Translations under genes and position numbers: made by a program | Shown: positions 55,850 to 64,000 of the stretch, one piece after another | Layout of the letters: each line of letters opens with the position of its first letter | How positions within the stretch are numbered: the stretch's first letter is position 1 | Assembly: GCF_003284965.1 (NCBI RefSeq) | Contig: NZ_QMEW01000010.1 | Coordinates: 78,653-142,652 of the forward strand | Source of the DNA: Mycolicibacterium sp. GF69 | GTDB lineage: Bacteria; Actinomycetota; Actinomycetes; Mycobacteriales; Mycobacteriaceae | Length of the DNA stretch: 64,000 nt | Direction: 5' to 3' | Notes under the pieces: generated by a model | What the model saw: only the letters and a program-made list of their open reading frames with translations | The model's database searches: none | What the model was told of the DNA's origin: nothing

Positions 55850-56266
55850 CTACTCGGGAGGATGCTGCTGCTGTCCTGGTAGGAGGCCCCGCCTCTGGCG
55901 GCGCAGCACTTCTGCGCGCAGATATGCGATCAGCAACCAGACCACCAGGAAGATGACGCCGATGAAGCCGATGGCGCCGTGTATGACCACGCCGGCGATC
56001 AGCACCACCTGCATCGCCAGGTTCACCCAGATCGCCCATGGCCTGCCCTGCACGCCGGTCAGCAGCACCAACACCACGGCCAGCCCGATCAAATAGCCGC
56101 CGGTGGTCGTGGTGAGACCGCCGCCGATCCGTCCGACCACCGGCAGCGCCAGCAGCACCACGATCGCTTCCAGGATCAGCGTGCCAGCCATGACGCCACG
56201 GAAGCTCTTCCACGGATCCGGCGCCGATCCGGCGGCCCCGGGGTCGGGATCGGGCGCAGCGGTCAT
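55850..56266 (-). CDS. DUF4233 membrane protein (Rv2446c-like)
   Basis: The 138-residue protein has a Pro/Asp-rich N-terminus and four hydrophobic spans, from WKSFRGVMAGTLILEAIVVLLALPVV to GFIGVIFLVVWLLIAYLRAEVLRRQ. The ATG overlaps folC by 4 nt. It always sits between folC and ndk in mycobacteria. Function unknown. Confidence 0.88.
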   Translation of the reverse strand: MTAAPDPDPGAAGSAPDPWKSFRGVMAGTLILEAIVVLLALPVVGRIGGGLTTTTGGYLIGLAVVLVLLTGVQGRPWAIWVNLAMQVVLIAGVVIHGAIGFIGVIFLVVWLLIAYLRAEVLRRQRRGLLPGQQQHPPE

Positions 56267-57696
56267 TGCGGGTCCTTTCCGAACAGCGTGCGCGCCGCGC
56301 CGGCGGTGACCACCGAGCCGGTGATCACCATTCCGGCGCCGCCGAACAGTTCACCCTCGCTGCTGGACTCCTCGACGAGGGCCGTGGCGACCTCGATCGC
56401 GTCCGGCAGCGTGGCGGCGGTGACCACCCGTTCCGGGCCAAACCTCTCCTCGGCCAGCAGCGCCAGCGCGTCGACCTCGAGTGCGCGCGGTGAACCGTTG
56501 TGCGTGACGACGATCTGGTCGAAGACGGGTTCGAGAGCGGCCAGGATGCCGCCGACGTCCTTGTCGCCCATCACCGACACGACGCCGACCAGGAACCGGA
56601 AGTCGAACTCCTCGGCCAGCGTCTGTGCCAGCGCCGCAGCACCCGCCGGGTTGTGGGCGGCATCGATGAAAACTGTTGGCGCACTGCGCATTCTTTCGAG
56701 ACGGCCCGGACTGGTCACCGCGGCGAAACCGGCCCGCACCGTGTCGACGTCGAGCTGGCGCTGCGCACCGGCGCCGAAGAACGCCTCTACGGCCGCCAGC
56801 GCCAGAACGGCGTTGTGGGCCTGATGTTCGCCGTGCAGCGGCAGGAAGACGTCGGAGTAGAGGCCGCCGAGCCCTTGCAGCTCGAGCAGTTGTCCGCCCA
56901 CCGCGACCTGCCTGCCCAGCACCGCGAACTCGGAGTCTTCGCGCGCGACAGCCGCGTCGGCACGCACCGTCTGCGCCAACAACATCTCCATGGCTTCGGG
57001 CGCCTGCCGGCCGATCACCGCCACGGTGTCGGTGGGAACGAGGTCGTCCTCCTGCTTGGTGATGATTCCGGCCTTCTCCCCAGCGATCTCGGCGATCGTA
57101 TCGCCGAGGTACTCGACGTGGTCCACCCCGATCGGCGTGATCACCGCGACGGGCGCATTGACGACGTTGGTGGCGTCCCAGCGGCCACCGAGGCCGACCT
57201 CGACGACGGCGACGTCGATCGGCGCGTCGGCGAACGCGGCGAACGCCATCGCGGTCACCACCTCGAACTTGCTCATCGCCGGTCCCCCGCCCGCTTCGGA
57301 CTGCTGGTCGACCAGGTGCACGAACGGCTCGACCTCACGGTAGGTGTCGACGTAGCTCGCGGGGCTGATCGGTTTGCCGTCGATCGAGATCCGTTCGACG
57401 GCGGATTGCAGGTGCGGGCTGGTCGTGCGCCCCGTGCGACGGCTGAACGCCGTCAGCAGCGCGTCGACCATCCGCGCCACCGACGTCTTGCCGTTGGTGC
57501 CCGCGATGTGGATCGACGGAAAGCCACGCTGCGGCGAGCCCAGCAGCTCCAGCAGCGCCGAGATGCGCGCGGTGCTCGGCTCGAGTTTCGTTTCGGGCCA
57601 ACGCTGGTCGAGCAGATGCTCGACCTGCAGAAGAGCCGCGATCTCGTCCGGGGTCGGATCGTCCGCCGGTCGCAGCGGGTCCGCCGGATCGGTCAT
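56263..57696 (-). CDS. folC: Folylpolyglutamate synthase / dihydrofolate synthase
   Basis: The 477-residue Mur-ligase-type enzyme has the P-loop [29 protein letters not shown] and the C-terminal domain [16 protein letters not shown]. It adds glutamate to folates. Start overlaps the valS stop by 4 nt. Corresponds to Rv2447c. Confidence 0.95.
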   Translation of the reverse strand: MTDPADPLRPADDPTPDEIAALLQVEHLLDQRWPETKLEPSTARISALLELLGSPQRGFPSIHIAGTNGKTSVARMVDALLTAFSRRTGRTTSPHLQSAVERISIDGKPISPASYVDTYREVEPFVHLVDQQSEAGGGPAMSKFEVVTAMAFAAFADAPIDVAVVEVGLGGRWDATNVVNAPVAVITPIGVDHVEYLGDTIAEIAGEKAGIITKQEDDLVPTDTVAVIGRQAPEAMEMLLAQTVRADAAVAREDSEFAVLGRQVAVGGQLLELQGLGGLYSDVFLPLHGEHQAHNAVLALAAVEAFFGAGAQRQLDVDTVRAGFAAVTSPGRLERMRSAPTVFIDAAHNPAGAAALAQTLAEEFDFRFLVGVVSVMGDKDVGGILAALEPVFDQIVVTHNGSPRALEVDALALLAEERFGPERVVTAATLPDAIEVATALVEESSSEGELFGGAGMVITGSVVTAGAARTLFGKDPQ

Positions 57697-60368
57697 TTCA
57701 GCGACTCGAGCCTCGCAGCGATGCGATCCACTTCCTCCTGCGCGACCTGCTGGCGGCCGCGGATCTTCTCGACCACCTCCGCAGGCGCCTTGGCCAGAAA
57801 AGCCTCGTTTCCGAGTTTTCCTGTGGTGGCGGCCAATTCCTTCTGTGCAGCGGCCAGATCCTTCTCCAGGCGGCGCCGTTCGGCGGCGACGTCCACCGTG
57901 CCCGACGTGTCGACCTCGACGGTCACCGTCCCGCGGGACAGCCGGACGTCGATGGCCGCCGTCGGCGCGAACCCCTCACCGTCGTCGGTCAGCCATGCGA
58001 GCGACCGCACGGCGGGCACTTGTGCCTGCAAGTCCGCGCCGGCGATGTCGGACAGCCGTGCAGGCACCTTCTGCCGATCGTTGAGGCCTTGATCGCTGCG
58101 GAAGCGGCGAACCTCGGTGATGAGTTTCTGCATGTCGGACACCCGTTGGGTGGCAACTGAATCGAGCCCGAAACCGGATGGTGTCGGCCAGTCGGCGATC
58201 ACCAGCGACTCGCCGCCTGTGAGCGTCTTCCACAACACCTCGGTGACGAACGGCATCACCGGATGCAGCAGTTTGAGCAGCGTGTCGAGGACGAACGCCA
58301 GCACTGCCGTGGTGCGAGCGCTGTCGGCCTCCTCTTGCGCCAGTTGCACCTTGGCCAGCTCGACATACCAGTCGCAGAACTCGTCCCAGGCGAAGTGGTA
58401 GAGCGATTCGCACGCGCGGCTGAACTCGTAGGCGTCGAAAGCCGAATCGACCTCGCCGCGAACCTGTTCCATGCGGCCGAGGATCCAGCGGTCCGCGTCG
58501 GTGAGTTCGTCGGCGGCCGGCAGCGGCGCCGGGGCGGCCCCGTTCATCAAGGCGAACCTGGTGGCGTTGAACAGCTTGGTCGCGAAGTTGCGTGACGCGC
58601 GGGCGTGGTCCTCCCCGATGGACAGATCGCCGCCAGGACTTGCGCCGCGCGCCAACGTGAACCGCAGCGCATCGGCACCGAACAACTCGACCCAGTCCAG
58701 GGGGTCGATGCCGTTGCCGCGCGACTTGCTCATCTTGCGGCCGTGCTCATCGCGAATCAGCCCGTGCAGGAAGACATTTTCGAACGGCACCTGCGGTCCG
58801 CGTGCACCGTCGAGCGTGATGGCGGGATCGTCGGCGACGAACGTGCCGAACATCATCATCCGCGCCACCCAGAAGAAAATGATGTCGTAGCCGGTGACCA
58901 GCACGGTGGTGGGATAGAACTTCGCGAGTTCGGGGGTGTGGTCGGGCCAGCCCATCGTGGAGAACGGCCACAGCGCCGAGCTGAACCACGTGTCGAGGAC
59001 GTCGGGGTCCTGCTCCCAACCTTCCGGCGGCGTCTCGTCTGGGCCCACGCACACGGTCTGACCGCCGGGGCCGTGCCAGATCGGGATGCGATGACCCCAC
59101 CACAACTGGCGGGAGATGCACCAGTCGTGCATGTTGTCCACCCAGCCGAACCACCGCGGTTCAAGACTGGGCGGGTGAATTACGGTGTCGCGGTTGCGGA
59201 CTGCGTCGCCCGCCGCCTTGGCCAAACCCTCGACCTTGACCCACCACTGCAGGGACAGCCGCGGTTCGATGGGCTCGCCGCTGCGCTCCGAGTGTCCGAC
59301 ACTGTGCACGTACGGACGCTTCTCGGCGACGATGCGGCCGTCGGCGGCCAAGGCCTCGCGCACCTTGACCCGTGCCTCGAAGCGGTCCTGGCCGTCGAAT
59401 TCGGTTCCGGTGCCCACGATCCGGCCCGTGGTGTCCATGATCGAGGGCATCGGCAGCTGGTGGCGAAGGCCGATCTCGAAGTCGTTCGGGTCGTGGGCGG
59501 GAGTCACCTTGACCGCGCCGGTGCCGAATTCGGGGTCGACGTGCTCATCGGCGACGATCACGATCTTGCGGTCGATGAACGGATGCGGCAGCGTCTTGCC
59601 CACCAGATCGCGGTAGCGCTCGTCGTCGGGATGCACCGCGATCGCCGTATCGCCCAGCATCGTCTCGACGCGCGTGGTGGCAACCACGATGTGCGGTTCG
59701 GCGTCGTCGAGCGAGCCGTACCGGAACGACACCAGCTCACCCTCGATGTCCTCGTATCTCACCTCGAGGTCGGAGATCGCGGTCTCCAGCACCGGAGACC
59801 AGTTGACCAGCCGTTCAGCCTGGTAGATCAGGCCGGCGTCGAAGAGCCGCTTGAAGATCGTGCGCACCGCGCGGGACAGGCCGTCGTCCATGGTGAACCG
59901 GTCTCGACTCCAGTCCACGCCGTCGCCGAGGCGACGCATCTGTGCGCCGATCGTGCCGCCGGACTCCCGTTTCCAGTCCCAGACCTCGTCGACGAACAGG
60001 TCGCGACCGAAGTCCTCCTTGGTCTTGCCGTCGACCGCGAGTTGTTTCTCCACCACCGACTGTGTGGCGATGCCCGCATGGTCCATGCCCGGCAACCACA
60101 GCACCTCGTACCCTTGCATTCGCTTGCGCCGGGTCAGCGCATCCATCAACGTGTGGTCGAGCGCGTGGCCCATGTGCAGGTTGCCGGTGACGTTGGGCGG
60201 CGGCAGCACGATGGAGTAAGCGGGCTTGCCGCTGTCCGCGTCAGCGGTGAAGTAGCCGGCCTTGACCCAGCCCTCGTAGATCTCGCTCTCCACCGCACCC
60301 GGCTCCCACGACTTGGGCAGGGCGGTCGCCGGCGAAATGCCGGATTCAGAGCGGGGGCTGGCGGTCAC
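57693..60368 (-). CDS. valS: Valyl-tRNA synthetase
   Basis: The 891-residue class I enzyme has the HIGH variant [28 protein letters not shown], an editing domain, KMSKSRGNG and a C-terminal coiled-coil arm ([26 protein letters not shown]). No T-box leader was recognised in the 87 bp upstream. It starts the valS-folC-DUF4233-ndk unit. Corresponds to Rv2448c. Confidence 0.97.
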   Translation of the reverse strand: MTASPRSESGISPATALPKSWEPGAVESEIYEGWVKAGYFTADADSGKPAYSIVLPPPNVTGNLHMGHALDHTLMDALTRRKRMQGYEVLWLPGMDHAGIATQSVVEKQLAVDGKTKEDFGRDLFVDEVWDWKRESGGTIGAQMRRLGDGVDWSRDRFTMDDGLSRAVRTIFKRLFDAGLIYQAERLVNWSPVLETAISDLEVRYEDIEGELVSFRYGSLDDAEPHIVVATTRVETMLGDTAIAVHPDDERYRDLVGKTLPHPFIDRKIVIVADEHVDPEFGTGAVKVTPAHDPNDFEIGLRHQLPMPSIMDTTGRIVGTGTEFDGQDRFEARVKVREALAADGRIVAEKRPYVHSVGHSERSGEPIEPRLSLQWWVKVEGLAKAAGDAVRNRDTVIHPPSLEPRWFGWVDNMHDWCISRQLWWGHRIPIWHGPGGQTVCVGPDETPPEGWEQDPDVLDTWFSSALWPFSTMGWPDHTPELAKFYPTTVLVTGYDIIFFWVARMMMFGTFVADDPAITLDGARGPQVPFENVFLHGLIRDEHGRKMSKSRGNGIDPLDWVELFGADALRFTLARGASPGGDLSIGEDHARASRNFATKLFNATRFALMNGAAPAPLPAADELTDADRWILGRMEQVRGEVDSAFDAYEFSRACESLYHFAWDEFCDWYVELAKVQLAQEEADSARTTAVLAFVLDTLLKLLHPVMPFVTEVLWKTLTGGESLVIADWPTPSGFGLDSVATQRVSDMQKLITEVRRFRSDQGLNDRQKVPARLSDIAGADLQAQVPAVRSLAWLTDDGEGFAPTAAIDVRLSRGTVTVEVDTSGTVDVAAERRRLEKDLAAAQKELAATTGKLGNEAFLAKAPAEVVEKIRGRQQVAQEEVDRIAARLESLK

Positions 60369-60455
60369 CCCGCAATTCTAGGAACGACGGGCGAGATGGG
60401 CCCAGGCGGGACGTCGACGACCGCGAAGCGCCCAGATACGCAGCAGATGGAAGCG

Positions 60456-61037
60456 CTACCGCTTGCCGCCGAGCAGCCCACCGAGGATGTCGCCGAGGCC
60501 CCCGCCTTTGTCGCCGCCCAGCACGCTACCCAGGATGCTGCCGAGCGGATTGTCGCCACCTCCGCCGCCGCCACCAAGGATGCCGCCCAGCACATCGCCG
60601 AGCCCGCCGCCGGACTGCTGTTCGGACGCCGACCCCTTCGACAGCTGCTTGCCGATGTAGGCGAGCACGATCGGCGTCAGGATCGGCAGCAGTTTCTGGA
60701 TCAGGTCGCTGTTGCCGGCGCCGCCGCCCGCCAGCGCCGAGGCGACCTGCCCGGTGTCGTTACCGCCGAAGATCTTGGCGACGGCCCTCGCACCGTCCGC
60801 CTCGTCCACCTGATCCACGCTCACCCCGCCGTCGAGCAGTCCACTGGCTGCGTGGGTGCCCGCCGCGGACTCGATTCCCGACGCGCTCGCGGGATCGTTG
60901 GCGTTCTGCTGCAAACCTCCGACGAGCACCGGAACCAACGTCCGAACGGCGTTGTTCACGTCGTTCTCGTCGGCACCGAGCCGGCCCGCGATCTGTTGAG
61001 TGGGAATTTGATTGAACAGTTCGTCGAGATCGGCCAT
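60456..61037 (-). CDS. DUF937-family protein with Gly-rich C-terminus
   Basis: The 193-residue protein has an N-terminal helical DUF937 domain (DELFNQIPTQQIAGRLGADE...) and a segment LIQKLLPILTPIVLAYIG, then a Gly-Leu-Asp low-complexity tail (LGGILGGGGGGGDNPLGSIL). No signal peptide is seen. The tail may drive self-assembly. It is absent next to valS in M. tuberculosis as far as remembered. Function unknown. Confidence 0.75.
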   Translation of the reverse strand: MADLDELFNQIPTQQIAGRLGADENDVNNAVRTLVPVLVGGLQQNANDPASASGIESAAGTHAASGLLDGGVSVDQVDEADGARAVAKIFGGNDTGQVASALAGGGAGNSDLIQKLLPILTPIVLAYIGKQLSKGSASEQQSGGGLGDVLGGILGGGGGGGDNPLGSILGSVLGGDKGGGLGDILGGLLGGKR

Positions 61038-61126
61038 GGGTCATCCACCTTCGTCGCGTCGATCCTGCACCTCGGAAACGACGTTAGTCCACGCGGACGT
61101 GACGCACAGGTGTTCCGCATGGCCGA

Positions 61127-62413
61127 TCAGCCGAGGCGGACCGTCTCCAACGTCACCCCAGCGGCGGGAAAGCGAGCGAGCAGCGCGTCGCCCATCGCCG
61201 CGGCCGGCGTGAGCACGCCGCGCAGGTCCGAGAGCCGGTCGCGGTCCAGCGCCAGCGCAAGCCCGCTCTCCCCGAGAAGCACTGCCGTTGCCTTGTAGCC
61301 GGGATCGCCCTGCTGTGACATGACGGCCCGATAGCGTGCACCGCCGGTGGTCGAGGTGTACGTCTCGACGGTGTAGTGGCCGTTCTCGCGGACCTGTTCG
61401 CTGGGGCCGGTGCCCGGTTTCGGCAGCACGCGGTCGACCAGCTTGCGCGGTACCCGGTGGAAGAAGCGGCTGCCCAACGCCATCGTCGCCGCGTTGCCCG
61501 CGGCCGCCAGCGCCGAGGTGACCGGCGCCAGCACCGATTTACCCATGCTCATCTGTTCGCCGTACTCCAGACGGCGACCGTACGCATAGTCGAGTAATGC
61601 GTTACTACGCCGCACGATTCGGGTGTTCACCGCGGCCATCACGAACGGACCCACCCAGTAACCGTCGAGTTCGGGTGCGATCTCGCCGCCCCGGCGCCAT
61701 CGCAGGTCCGGCTGGCCGCCAAGTTCGGGTTCGGCGGCCCGGTCCTGGCTGAGCGTGTACGGGTCGTTCATCACTCGCCGCGCCTCGGCGTCCGACGAGG
61801 CGGCACGCATGACTTCGATCATCGAAGCGGCGGTGCCGCCGGAGACGCCTCCTTTGAAGGTCCGCACCACGAGGTTGGTGTCGGTGAGTTCACCCGCGTC
61901 GTCCTGCTGCGCACGCCGGTACAGCGCGAACACGGTGAGATCTGAAGGGATGGAGTCGAATCCGCATGAGTGCACGATGCGCGCACCGGTATCGGCGGCC
62001 TGCTTGTGGTACTGGTCGATGCTCTCGCGGATGAACAATGATTCGCCGGTCAGATCCGCGTAGTCGGTGCCGGCGGCCGCACAAGCCGCCACCAGGGGCA
62101 GTCCGTAGCGCGCGTAGGGACCCACGGTGGTCACCACCACCCGGGCTTGCGCGGCCATCGCGTCGAGCGTCGACGGCTGCGACGCGTCGGCGGTGAGCAG
62201 CGGCCAGGATTGCGCCTTGTCGCCCAACGAGTCTCGAACCGCGAGCAGCTTGTCGTGGGAGCGTCCCGCCAGCGCGATGCGGGCATCCGAGCCCGCGCGC
62301 GACAGATATTCGGCGGTCAGTTTTCCGACGAAGCCGGTGGCCCCGTACAGGACGATGTCGAATTCCCGCTCGGATGTGGACTGTGGCCGGTCTTGCGGTT
62401 CCGGTGTGCTCAT
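61127..62413 (-). CDS. Saccharopine-dehydrogenase-like reductase (Rv2449c-like)
   Basis: The 428-residue protein has the NAD(P) motif VLYGATGFVGKLTAEYL and CGFDSIPSDLTVFALY, which place it with mycobacterial trans-acting enoyl reductases and Rv2449c rather than with true saccharopine dehydrogenases. Those relatives reduce polyketide-chain double bonds. Whether it serves a lipid pathway here is not shown. The stop of this gene and the DUF937 gene are on one strand at an 89-bp gap. Confidence 0.8.
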   Translation of the reverse strand: MSTPEPQDRPQSTSEREFDIVLYGATGFVGKLTAEYLSRAGSDARIALAGRSHDKLLAVRDSLGDKAQSWPLLTADASQPSTLDAMAAQARVVVTTVGPYARYGLPLVAACAAAGTDYADLTGESLFIRESIDQYHKQAADTGARIVHSCGFDSIPSDLTVFALYRRAQQDDAGELTDTNLVVRTFKGGVSGGTAASMIEVMRAASSDAEARRVMNDPYTLSQDRAAEPELGGQPDLRWRRGGEIAPELDGYWVGPFVMAAVNTRIVRRSNALLDYAYGRRLEYGEQMSMGKSVLAPVTSALAAAGNAATMALGSRFFHRVPRKLVDRVLPKPGTGPSEQVRENGHYTVETYTSTTGGARYRAVMSQQGDPGYKATAVLLGESGLALALDRDRLSDLRGVLTPAAAMGDALLARFPAAGVTLETVRLG

Positions 62414-62423
62414 GCTCGCGACG

Positions 62424-64000
62424 CTACCCGAGCGCCTCGGGCACCTCGGCGTCCTCAGCCAGCACGTGGCGGGCCAGGAACGCGGTCACCACCTGGTACC
62501 AGATCTTGGCGTGCTGCGGGGTGAGCACCCAGTGGTTCTCGGACGGGAAATACAGGAACCGGTGCGGGCTGTTGCCGTCGTCGTCGGCGGGCAGCGCGGA
62601 GTGGGTCAGCAACTCGTACCAAAGGCGCAGCGCTTCGCCGATCGGCACGCGGTAATCCTTGTCGCCATGGATCACGAGCATTGGGGTGCGAATCTGGTCG
62701 ACGTGCAGGTGCGGCGAGTTCGCTTGCGCCATCTCGCGAGTCATTTCGCGCAGCCAATAGTACGACGAGTCGGTGGTGGAGCCGAACTGATCGAGCGCCC
62801 AGAGGCTGGCGTGGGTGACGATCGCGTCGAACCTGTCGGTGTGGCCGGCGATCCAATTGACCATGTACCCGCCGAACGATCCGCCCATCGCCGCGGTCCG
62901 GTCCGCGTCGATGCGGGGATGCGCACATGCCGCGTCGGTCGCGGTCATCAGGTCGTCGAACGGTGCTCCGCCCCACGCACCCCAACCGCGTTCGATGAAC
63001 TGCTGGCCGTAACCGGTGGACAGGCCGGGGTCAGGCAGCAGCACCGCGTATCCCCGCGCGGCCAGCAGCCACGGGTTCCATCGCCACGACCACGCGTTCC
63101 AGCTGCTCAGGGGGCCGCCGTGGACCCACAGCAGCAGCGGCGCCTGGCCGTCACCGTCCGGCAGCACCAGCCACGAACGCACCCGTGTGCCGTCGTCGGC
63201 CGTCGCCTCTACTTCGGCCAGCGCGCCGGGCAGCGTCGGTAACGGTACGCAGGGCAGTTCGGTGATCGCGCCGTCGACGTCGATGCGCACCGGGTGGGGC
63301 GGCGCGGCGTAGGAGCTGCGCAATGCGAACAACACACCGTCCGGGGCGGCGACCACGTCGGAGTAGCAATAGTCGTCGACGGTCAGCTGGCTCACCGCGC
63401 CGTCGGCGAGATCGACACGGAACACCGGAGCGCGGCCGTCCTGATCGGCGGTCACCACCACCGCCGAACCGTCGCGCAGCCATGTCACCGATGCCGGCCA
63501 CCTATCCCAGTCGGTCGCGAGAACCGTCGGTTCACCGCCGAAACGCAGACACCCCAACGTGATTCGCGGCGCGGCTTGCGGCGTCGAGAACGTCTCGCGA
63601 AGGTAGACGACCGTCGAACCGTCCGGTGACATCGCCGGGCTCCACACGTCCGCGTCGGGCTCGTCGACCAGCACCGAGCGCTCGCCGCTGTCGAGGTCGA
63701 TACGTACGAGCACCGAGTGCCGGGAGGCCCCCGGCGCCGGGCGCTGCCAGGTGGTGACCAGGAAGCACCCGTCGGCACTGACGTCGAAGTCGGAGTCGCG
63801 CAGCGCGCCGCCCGGTGCGGCAGTCAGATCGCGGACACCGTCAGCACCGGCACAGCCATTGGCGGCGACGCCGAGCAGGTGCGGCTCGCCGGGCCCCAGA
63901 TCACGGTCCCAGTGCCGGATCGGATAGCCGGTGTGCAGCACCGCGGTGATCTTGTTGTCCTTGCGCAGATCTCGGAGCCGGCGGTCTTCGTCGACGGTGC
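62424..64000 (-). CDS. S9-family prolyl oligopeptidase (3' part, N-terminus off window)
   Basis: At least 525 residues are visible and the frame stays open to the window edge. A beta-propeller-like N-terminal part is followed by an alpha/beta hydrolase catalytic domain with the Ser in GGSFGGYMVNW, Asp in HGDKDYRVP and His in ENHWVL. It cleaves peptides or acyl amino acids in the cytosol. Internal GTG 63941 is unlikely to be the true start because conserved sequence (DRRLRDLRKDNKITAV) precedes it. It ends 11 bp before the reductase gene start. Confidence 0.85.
   Translation of the reverse strand, partial: TVDEDRRLRDLRKDNKITAVLHTGYPIRHWDRDLGPGEPHLLGVAANGCAGADGVRDLTAAPGGALRDSDFDVSADGCFLVTTWQRPAPGASRHSVLVRIDLDSGERSVLVDEPDADVWSPAMSPDGSTVVYLRETFSTPQAAPRITLGCLRFGGEPTVLATDWDRWPASVTWLRDGSAVVVTADQDGRAPVFRVDLADGAVSQLTVDDYCYSDVVAAPDGVLFALRSSYAAPPHPVRIDVDGAITELPCVPLPTLPGALAEVEATADDGTRVRSWLVLPDGDGQAPLLLWVHGGPLSSWNAWSWRWNPWLLAARGYAVLLPDPGLSTGYGQQFIERGWGAWGGAPFDDLMTATDAACAHPRIDADRTAAMGGSFGGYMVNWIAGHTDRFDAIVTHASLWALDQFGSTTDSSYYWLREMTREMAQANSPHLHVDQIRTPMLVIHGDKDYRVPIGEALRLWYELLTHSALPADDDGNSPHRFLYFPSENHWVLTPQHAKIWYQVVTAFLARHVLAEDAEVPEALG

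Noticed and set aside
60369..60455. T-box leader before valS
   Set aside because: The gap is only 87 bp and no T-box sequence or specifier stem is visible.
58605..61298. 897-codon plus-strand frame opposite valS
   Set aside because: It is a GC-rich antisense frame to valyl-tRNA synthetase and the DUF937 gene.

Overview
This is a window of a mycobacterial chromosome, most likely a rapid-growing Mycolicibacterium-type species. The evidence is the high G+C, the frequent GTG starts, starts without Shine-Dalgarno sequences, and gene order. From hemW to the saccharopine-dehydrogenase-like gene the order follows, from memory, M. tuberculosis Rv2388c to Rv2449c. Differences from that order are local insertions (sigZ/arsI, a cmtR-like operon, a sirtuin cluster, a small-molecule methyltransferase) and absences (no rpfD, PE24, eis or ahpC/oxyR block). 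No tRNA, rRNA, insertion sequence, prophage or CRISPR array was seen.

Layout. 1-1835: 5' part of an iterative type I polyketide synthase whose KS and AT resemble 6-methylsalicylic acid synthase, with an IdeR-like iron box just upstream. 2.0-12.2 kb: hemW, then a sulfur-assimilation island with nirA-cysH-che1 on the plus strand and subI-cysT-cysW-cysA on the minus strand. Each half of the island is preceded by a short leader ORF ending in clustered cysteine codons. 12.2-22.5 kb: FAD monooxygenase, GH15 trehalase, a SigZ-like sigma factor facing an ArsI/CadI-type protein, two LppR-like lipoproteins, lepA, a PemK-fold protein, a GNAT and a CBS protein. 22.6-27.0 kb: RNase Z-like protein and a transglutaminase / alpha-E / ATP-grasp cluster. 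27-31 kb: rpsT, holA, comEC, comEA. 31-34 kb: accessory membrane protein, two oxidoreductases and a mycothiol-dependent-type enzyme.

34.3-41.2 kb is a dense minus-strand series: nadD-rsfS-gpgP-octT-degV (NAD, ribosome silencing, methylglucose lipopolysaccharide), MoxR/VWA, then proA. 41.2-44.3 kb carries ribokinase, enoyl-CoA hydratase and a CmtR-like sensor coupled to an isoprenylcysteine-methyltransferase-like membrane protein. 44.3-48.7 kb holds nadE, a cysteine hydrolase, a sirtuin and an unknown gene. 48.7-60.4 kb is the conserved block valS-folC-DUF4233-ndk-rne-rplU-rpmA-obg-proB. The end of the window holds a Gly-rich DUF937 protein, a saccharopine-dehydrogenase-like reductase and a partial S9 peptidase.

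The genes form a largely housekeeping backbone. The most interesting parts are regulatory: the predicted iron-controlled 6-MSA synthase beside the usual mycobactin position, paired polycysteine leaders on both halves of the sulfur island, two Cys-rich metal-type regulators with small targets, and several intergenic palindromes and tandem repeats, one of which lengthens the N-terminus of ProB.
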